64,000 nt of DNA from Elgaria multicarinata webbii (taxonomy: Eukaryota > Chordata > Lepidosauria > Squamata > Anguidae): contig NC_086179.1 of assembly GCF_023053635.1 (NCBI RefSeq), positions 1,254,001 to 1,318,000 on the forward strand. The letters run 5' to 3'. The stretch's first letter is position 1. Each line of letters begins with the position of its first letter. Below, in pieces: positions 58,101 to 64,000 of this stretch. Under the pieces are notes generated by a model that was not told the origin of the DNA, made no database searches, and was given only the letters and a program-made list of their open reading frames with translations. A program made the position numbers and the translations under genes.

Positions 58101-59270
58101 CATAGAATAGCAGAGTTGGAAGCGGCCTACAAGGCCATCGAGTCCAACCCCCTGCTCAATGCAGGAATCCACCCTAAAGCATCCCTGACAGAGGGTTGTC
58201 CAGCTGCCTCTTGAAGGCCTCTAGTGTGGGAGAGCCCACAACCTCCCTAGGTAACTGATTCCATTGTTGCACTGCTCTAACAGTCAGGAAGTTTTTCCTG
58301 ATGTCCAGCCGGAATCTGGCTTCCTTTAACTTGAGCCCGTTATTCCGTGTCCTGCACTCTGGGAGGATCGAGAAGAGATCCTGGCCCTCCTCTGTGTGAC
58401 AACCTTTCAAGTATTTGAAGAGTGCTCTCGTGTCTCCCCTCCATCTTCTCTTCTCCAGGCTAAACATGCCCAGTTCTTTCAGTCTCTCTTCATAGGGCTT
58501 TGTTTCTAGACCTCTGATCATCATATTAGCACTCCTGTGCCTTCTGGCACCTTAAAGGCACACGCACTTATTCTGCACGGTCCACGACAGCTTGCGCCAG
58601 GATAAATGTGCACGTCTTGAGGTGCCAGAAGTGTCCGTGTCGGTTTTGCCCCAAGAGGCTCACATGGGCTCTACCGCTCTGAAGGCAGCAGCCACCCTTG
58701 CCTTCCCTTAACTCGAGGCTGCAGCAGGGCCAAGCAAAAAAAGTGGGGCCTTGGAAGTGCTTTGCGATGCCTGATGGAAGGTGCAGCTGGCAGAAGCCGT
58801 CCCAGGCTGGGAGCTGGGGCGGGGTGGGGCGGGTGAGTTTCCGATTCTGTTCTGAAACCTTTGCTGCTGCGCGCTGTTATTTCCCCATGTGGTGCACAAC
58901 CATTTCCTCACTCAGCAGATTCTGCCCCTGCTGGCAAAATCCTTGGCCTCACCTTCCCTCGGCACAGGGGAGACGGACCACCATCAGTGCCTACCTGGAA
59001 GCTGTACGGCGTTGTGTGGACTGTGAGCAGCGGAGAATCTCCATCTCCTCCTCCCCTGTAGACCCTCAGTTCAGGGCAGCTCTCCCAGGGTTCCGGAAGT
59101 GACCTCGGGGCACCCGGCCCTTTCCAGAGGCGTGGGAAATGGCTCCACAAGGCACGGAGGGCACGGGACAGCCAGCCCAGCACACGCTGGACCAGGGGGC
59201 CCCAGCCCAGCCAGGCTGGAACCGCAGAAAGCCCCTCAATGGGGGTGGCATGCGGGCCTCTGTGTGGCAT
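55195..59270 (-). CDS. BTB-BACK-Kelch (KLHL/KBTBD-type) protein
   Basis: Four coding exons on the minus strand join in phase: 59270-58995, 58027-57293, 56386-56086 and 55586-55195 (stop at 55197-55195), giving 567 residues. The BTB fold is split by intron 1 (…TPYSFQ, then VDPHRLATESAYFQALL) at about residues 76-175; BACK follows to about 240. Kelch blades begin near 285, with LFIIGGY, IYAVGGW and LYVVGS strands and paired W positions (DTWKP, DRWAF, RQWGP). Such proteins usually dimerise through BTB, bind CUL3 and present substrates through the propeller. The start is the only in-frame ATG seen in exon 1. Residues 20-55 form an unusual aromatic/Leu/Arg-rich amphipathic stretch ahead of BTB. 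Closest paralogue is uncertain: KLHL42-like is possible. It is not KLHDC7B, the kelch gene near human CPT1B, whose sequence and layout differ. Introns 1 and 2 contain CR1 copies. Confidence 0.85.
56491..56805 (+). mobile_element. CR1 LINE fragment in kelch-gene intron 2
   Basis: Encodes [20 protein letters not shown] and [20 protein letters not shown] in + and ends with the 3' repeat TTCTATGATTCTATGA. Lies between kelch exons 2 and 3, on the opposite strand to the gene. Confidence 0.85.
58084..58525 (-). mobile_element. CR1 LINE fragment in kelch-gene intron 1
   Basis: Three tandem ATAGAATC units open the copy. Minus strand encodes [20 protein letters not shown] through [11 protein letters not shown] with an open frame, so it is a young copy. 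Confidence 0.85.
58533..58650. repeat. Ancient reptile repeat fragment
   Basis: CTTCTGGCACCTTAAAGGCA is loosely mirrored by GTCTTGAGGTGCCAGAAGTG. It resembles an old dispersed reptile repeat; a related bit (AGTCTTGTGGCCTTTTGTTG) is at 17888-17960. Lies in kelch intron 1. Confidence 0.35.
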
Positions 59271-59651
59271 AGCCAGCCGGGGGGGAATTGCAGCAGCACT
59301 CCAGCCCTTTGCAGGAGTGCTCTGTTGCCTGTAGCAGGCATGCCAGCCAAACCCCAGGGCACAGCCTGAGCGCCAGGGCTATTTTTAACCTGTATTTACA
59401 GCACAACAGGCCAGGCCTTTGCCTAGACCCTAGGAGGGAGGGCAGCCAGCCCAGCACTGAGCTGCCTGCAGAGCAGAAGGGCCCACAGGCTCCAGCGCCA
59501 GGCAGGCAAATGAGCAGGAGCACCCCACGGCGTAAGGATCCGGCTGGCCGGAGACCCTCAAGGGAGGCCTTGCCGTGGGATGAGCCAAGCCAGCCCGGAG
59601 GAGGGGATTCACAGGGTGGGTGGGGGAGGCGACAGGACAGCTTTGCACATT

Positions 59652-60760
59652 TCATAGAATCATAGAATAGCAGAGTTGGAAGGGGCCTACAAGGCCATCG
59701 AGTCCAACCCCCTGCTCAATGCAGGAAGCCACCCTAAAGCATCCCCGACAGATGCTTGTCCAGCTGCCTCTTGAAGGCCTCTAGGGTGGGAGAGGCCACA
59801 ACCTCCCCAGGCAACTGATTTCATTGTCGTACTGCTCTAACAGTTAGGAAGTTTTTCCTGATGTCCAGCTGGAATCTGGCTTCCTTTAACTTGAGCCCGT
59901 TATTCCGTGTCCTGCACTCTGGGAGGATCGAGAAGAGATCCTGGCCCTCCTCTGTGTGACAACCTTTTAAGTATTTGAAGAGTGCTATCATGTCTCCCCT
60001 CAATCTCCTCTTCTCCAGGCTAAACATGCCCAGTTCTTTCAGTCTCTCTTCATAGGGCTTTGTTTCTAGACCCCTGATCATCCTGGTTGCCCTCCTCTGA
60101 ACCCGCTCCAGCTTGTCTGCGTCCTTCTTGAATTGTGGAGCCCAGAACTGGATGCAATACTCTAGATGAGGCCTAACCAGGGCCGAATAGAGAGGAACCA
60201 AGACCTCACGTGATTTGGAAGCTATACTTCTATTAACGCAGCCCAAAATAGCATTGGCCTTTCTTGCAGCCATATTGCACTGTTGGCTCATATTCAGCTT
60301 GTGATCTACAACAATTCCAAGATCCTTCTCGTTTGTAGTATTGCTGAGCCAAGTATCCCCCATCTTGTAACTGTGCCTTTGGTTTCTCTTTCCTAAATGT
60401 AGAACTTGGCATTTATCCCTATTAAATTTCATTCTGTGGTTTTCAGCCCAGCACTCCAGCCTATCAAGATCACTTTGTCGTTTGTTTCTGTCTTCCCGGG
60501 TATTAGCTATCCCACCCAATTTTGTGTCATCTGCAAATTTGATAAGCGTTCCCTGCACCTCCTTGTCCAAATCATTAATAAAAATGTTGAAGAGCACTGG
60601 GCCCAGGACTGAGCCCTGTGGTACCCCACTCGTTGCCTCTCCCCAGTTTGAGAAGGTTCCATTGATAAGGACTCTTTGAGTCTGATTCTGTAGCCAAAGA
60701 GTACTTATCAATGGAACCTTCTCAAACTGGGAAGAGGCAACGAGTGGGGTACCGCAGGAC
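59652..60760 (-). mobile_element. Longest CR1 copy, with an inverted 5' end
   Basis: The minus-strand frame runs from VLINGTFSNWGEATSGVPQG through [30 protein letters not shown] and [20 protein letters not shown] to the C-terminus with almost no damage. At 60702-60758 the sequence turns back: ATGGAACCTTCTCAAACTGG and CGAGTGGGGTACC repeat 60605-60672 in inverse order. Confidence 0.85.
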
Positions 60761-60967
60761 GCTGTGGGTGTCCTGGGCGCTGTGCCCCCTCCACCCACAG
60801 GCACGTGGCACCCTTGCATCAACGGTACGCTCACAGCCACCTGCTGCAGAGCAAAACCCAGGAATGACACTCCTGCCGCACAGGAAGCTGTCCCAAGAAA
60901 AGCCACGTGGGACTTCTTCCTATATGTGCACAATGAGGATGGCGGAGGAATCCACAACAGGTTCTAG

Positions 60968-61056
60968 GTTCTCTGGGCGGTTTTTGTGAACCGCCCAGAG
61001 AGCTTCGGCTATTGGGCGGTATAGAAATGTAATAAATAAATAAAATAAATAAATAG
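60968..61056 (+). mobile_element. L2-like LINE 3' tail with hairpin
   Basis: CTCTGGGCGGTTTTTGTGAA then CCGCCCAGAGAGCTTCGGCT forms a short hairpin, followed by ATTGGGCGGTATAGAAATG and (AAAT)n. Confidence 0.6.
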
Positions 61057-61642
61057 TGAATACAACCTGCGGATTCCACTGCAGAACAGCCTTTTCTGGG
61101 GTATGTGGATTCCGTGGCGGACGGCAGGTTTACTTATTGGTGGACTTTGCACTAATTCGCCGTTGTGGTCATTTGCCATAGTGCAAGTAGAACAAAGTTC
61201 TCCTACATCCCTAAAAAATCTGATTATGTCAATGAAAGGGCAACAGAATGGAAGACCCCTGGAACTCCACGAGACAGGATGGATTTAACAGAATCCACAC
61301 ATCCCTCTGGGGCACAGAACTCACTACAAAATCAGATTCTTGCACTGCCTTACAATTGGTTCTGAAAAGCAACGGAGTCAACAAAATGAAACTTGTATGT
61401 AATAAAAAAATAAATAGTTCCAATGCATTTCAGACCACATATAGGGCCTTCTTCAGGGAAACCTGTAAAACTATATACAAAGTTTATATATGTGCAACAT
61501 GTCCCTGTATTAAAAAATAGACATTAGCAATTCAATTGTTTATCAAAACTTAAGAATCTAAAGAAATGGAGGCTGAAAGTTACATACTGTGCACAACCGT
61601 AACATATATTTCAGGAATAAACTAACATACTCAGTGACCTGG
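61057..61642. other. AT-rich intergenic stretch, possible retroelement remnant
   Basis: Noticeably AT-richer than its surroundings. GCATTTCAGACCACATATAG then GGCCTTCTTCAGGG resembles a motif seen near the ends of some vertebrate retroelements, but no coding part is left to classify. Confidence 0.3.
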
Positions 61643-62013
61643 TTCCACAATTCAAGAAGGACGCAGACAAGCTGGAGCATGTTCAGAGGAGGGCAACCAG
61701 GATGATCAGGGGTCTGGAAACAAAGCCCTATGAGGAGAGACTGAAAGAACTGGGCCTGTTTAGCCTGGAGAAGAGAAGATCTACGGGAGACAGGATAGCA
61801 CTCTTCAAATACTTAAAAGGTTGTCACACAGAGGAGGGCCAGGATCTCTTCTCGATCCTCCCAGAGTGCAGGACACAGAATAACGGGCTCAAGTTAAAGG
61901 AAGCCAGATTCCAGCTGGACATCAGGAAAAACTTCCTGACTGTTAGAGCAGTACGACAATGGAACCAGTTACCTAGGGAGGTTGTGGGCTCTCCCACACT
62001 AGAGGCCTTCAAG
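61643..62013 (+). mobile_element. CR1 LINE fragment, + arm of an inverted pair
   Basis: Encodes [20 protein letters not shown] and [20 protein letters not shown] in +. It stops at AGGCCTTCAAG, before the CR1 3' end, and runs straight into an opposite-strand CR1 piece. Confidence 0.8.
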
Positions 62014-62128
62014 TGTGTCTCTCTTCATAGGGCTTTGTTTCCAGACCCCTGATCATCCTGGTTGCCCTCCTCTGAACACGCTCCAGCTTGTCTGCATTCT
62101 TCTTGAATTGTGGAGCCCAGAACTGGAT
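62014..62128 (-). mobile_element. CR1 LINE fragment, - arm of an inverted pair
   Basis: TCTCTCTTCATAGGGCTTTG through GGAGCCCAGAACTGGA is inverted relative to 61643-61745 and repeats its sequence. Confidence 0.75.
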
Positions 62129-62214
62129 CTCATTGAAGAGCAAACATCATTTGAATGGGTCATACTGGGCCTGTTTGCAAATAATGATAATCCACTGGTT
62201 TTTAAACAAGGGGT

Positions 62215-62215
62215 T

Positions 62216-62266
<51 letters not shown>
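62215..62266. repeat. (GT)n microsatellite
   Basis: About 25 GT units, uninterrupted. Confidence 0.92.
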
Positions 62267-62267
<1 letters not shown>

Positions 62268-62734
62268 GGCAAGAACAAAGTATAGCTAATGCCCCAAGTG
62301 CACTGTTACATGTTGTAAAATCTCTCAGCATGTATTTTCCCCATCTACGGGATTTACAAACTATTTCACTCTTCGACAATATTCACAATAATTCAGAGAA
62401 CCCACTTGGAAAAATTCCTGTCGGAGGCCGTAATTCTAGCAAAAGTTGTTTTTCTTCTCTGAAGGGTCGCTTCTCACCACCCAGTCTCCTGTATTTCTAG
62501 ATCTTTTGTAAGCCATATATGGATGTTCTCTGCATGCAGCTATCTCTTTTACCAAACACCACTATTTGTTGATGGATCGACTTAAAAAGACACAGACATT
62601 ATTAAAGAGTAAATGAATGCCATCTTGTGTCTGGATGTCTTTTGTTTGGGTGACAATAAAGAACTTGTATTTATATTATCTCCCCTCTTCCTGGTCCTCT
62701 GCAACATTCTTTCTGAACAGCCCCTTTGAGGCGG

Positions 62735-62903
62735 TAAGCCTGTGTGCACCAATTGCTGGGGAACATGGGTGGGAGGGTGCTGTTGCACCATGTCCTGCCT
62801 TGTTGGTCCCTGGCCGATGGCTGGTTGGCCACTGTGTGAACAGAGCGCTGGGCTGGATGGACCCCTGGTCTGATCCAGCATCAGGGCACTTCTGATGTTC
62901 TTA
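62735..62903 (+). mobile_element. CR1-clade LINE end, TTCTTATG-tail subfamily
   Basis: TTGCTGGGGAACATGGGTGG, GCTGGTTGGCCACTGTGTGA and GATCCAGCATCAGGGCACTTC, ending TGATGTTCTTATA. Confidence 0.65.
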
Positions 62904-64000
62904 TACCAGATTGATGTAAATTATCAGATTCCCTTCTGTAAACTGAATCTTTCTTTTCTCGGTTCTGACACAGAGAGCTTTGGCTATGGGGCGGTATAAA
63001 AATGCAATCAATTCCCCTGATATGTCTAGAATAAGCACCGTCACATCCAAGATGTTCCTTTCAATCTGCACTTTTTATTTTTGTAGAGCGTTATGCTTAA
63101 CCTCCCCTCCTCCGTTTTCACTGCAATATCTAAAACTGTTGATATTCTGGAAGCTGAAATTCCATTTTGGGGGATCCTGTTTACAGTTCACCAGCATCTG
63201 CAGCATCCTTCTCCCACCTGGTGCCCTCCAGATGTGTTGGACTGGTGGGGGAAGGCCGCTCTGGAGGTGTGGGGGATGGGGAGAGGGTCGAGTCAGGCAA
63301 AGAGGAAGCGAACAAATCAATGAGAAGGCGGTTTAGCAGAGAAGGCTCCCAGGCCTTCCGGGGCCCTGCCCAGACAGAGATGAAGAGGGGAGGATCTGCC
63401 AGGCTCCAGGTTCTCAGAGCTCCAGCAAAAAATTGGCTCCACTTCATTTCCCTCGGGCCCCCTCGTATCTTGGAGCGGGGCCCTTCTCCCACAGCCCGAG
63501 GCGGCCGACTCCGAGGAAGGAGGAAGCGGCCTGTGGAGGAAGGGCACCCCCTGGCGGTCCACACTGCACTGACGTCCTCTGGCTGCTCCGCGGCAGCCAT
63601 CGCCCAGCTTAGTGCCATGTGACGCAGACCCCCGACGGACGACTTGGGGGGCGAGTTCAAAGCACTCGTGGGGAATCGGCCCTCTTGCCACTTGGGCCTC
63701 CCCTGCCCAGCCGCCTCCCCCCACCCCAGGCTCCCTTGCAAGCCCTGGAATGGGGCACCTGGAGCAAAGCGAGAGGGAGAGACAGGCAGGTTCAGCTTCG
63801 CTCTCGCGCTGCGTCCCCTCGAACGCTTCCCTCTTTCGGAAGGCCACCAAGCTGGCCTGACTCTCGCACCGTTGGACAAGCTGTCTTCCTCTTCAACCCC
63901 CTGGACAGGGGCCTGAAGCAGGCAGGCTTGCCCACGAGGAGCCCCACTAGAAGAAGGCAGGCCTCTAAGCGAGGCAAAAGGAGCCCAAGCGACAGCCTGG
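62904..64000. other. Upstream flank of the kelch gene; CpG-richer from 63.4 kb
   Basis: Sequence from about 63450 to 64000 is GC- and CpG-richer (CCGACTCCGAGGAAGG, CCCCGACGGACGACTTGG). Long overlapping minus-strand frames there have no recognised domain. It could hold a promoter or first exon of the kelch gene or of a neighbour outside the window. Confidence 0.3.
62968..63010 (+). mobile_element. L2-like LINE 3' tail
   Basis: AGAGAGCTTTGGCTATGGGG then CGGTATAAAAATGCAATCAA; diverged tail of the same LINE family. Confidence 0.45.

Noticed and set aside
55195-59270. Identification of the kelch gene as KLHDC7B from synteny
   Set aside because: It has a full BTB domain and four coding exons, and its kelch sequence does not match what I recall of KLHDC7B.
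59821-60957. 378-codon minus-strand open frame
   Set aside because: It is CR1 reverse transcriptase ([23 protein letters not shown]), not a host gene.
62130-62700. Possible coding remnant or retroelement around the (GT)n run
   Set aside because: Short frame with no recognisable motif; nothing supports a family assignment.
63181-63879. 232-codon minus-strand frame near the right edge
   Set aside because: No recognisable domain, overlapping open frames on both strands of GC-rich DNA; might touch a first exon but cannot be supported.

Overview
The window looks like part of a squamate reptile genome (lizard or snake), probably a GC-rich chromosome or microchromosome. The grounds are a very high density of CR1-clade and L2-clade LINE fragments of reptilian type, many hAT and fold-back DNA elements with clean target-site duplications, a tRNA-derived SINE with the tail style common in squamates, and vertebrate genes split into small exons. 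Species cannot be named from the sequence. There are no prokaryotic operons, no CRISPR array, no rRNA and no convincing tRNA gene.

Three host genes can be assembled exon by exon. (1) A secreted C-type lectin on the + strand (about 12.5-21.3 kb): TATA box, non-coding exon, then five coding exons joining in frame to a 157-residue protein. It has six cysteines and resembles the avian eggshell-matrix lectins (ansocalcin, struthiocalcin, ovocleidin-17 type). (2) CPT1B, muscle-type mitochondrial carnitine palmitoyltransferase 1, on the - strand (28.9-45.1 kb): all 18 coding exons join in phase to 772 codons (773 if the other half of a NAGNAG acceptor is used). A CpG-rich block at 48.3-49.4 kb is its likely promoter. 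(3) A BTB-BACK-Kelch protein on the - strand (55.2-59.3 kb): four coding exons, 567 residues, close relative not identified.

The first 12 kb holds no gene I recognise and is a patchwork of mobile-element fossils: a palindromic MITE family with TA duplications (copies at 0.7, 3.4, 6.8 and 10.0 kb, half a copy at 20.8 kb), a second fold-back family that was later split by a LINE, a hAT element at 4.2 kb and CR1 pieces. Between the lectin and CPT1B lie two L2-clade LINEs; the one at 24.9-27.5 kb still has an 811-codon open frame covering part of the endonuclease and all of the reverse transcriptase. Two related GC-rich hAT MITEs made of serial hairpins (23.6 and 35.5 kb) each sit inside CR1 sequence with perfect 8-bp duplications. 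CR1 fragments also lie in introns of all three genes.

The genes do not form a pathway. CPT1B supplies fatty acids to muscle mitochondria, the lectin is secreted, and the kelch protein is probably a CUL3 substrate adaptor. The most unusual structures are the serial-hairpin hAT MITEs, LINE insertions ending in snap-back inverted duplications, and the acidic lectin that has lost the usual sugar-binding motif.
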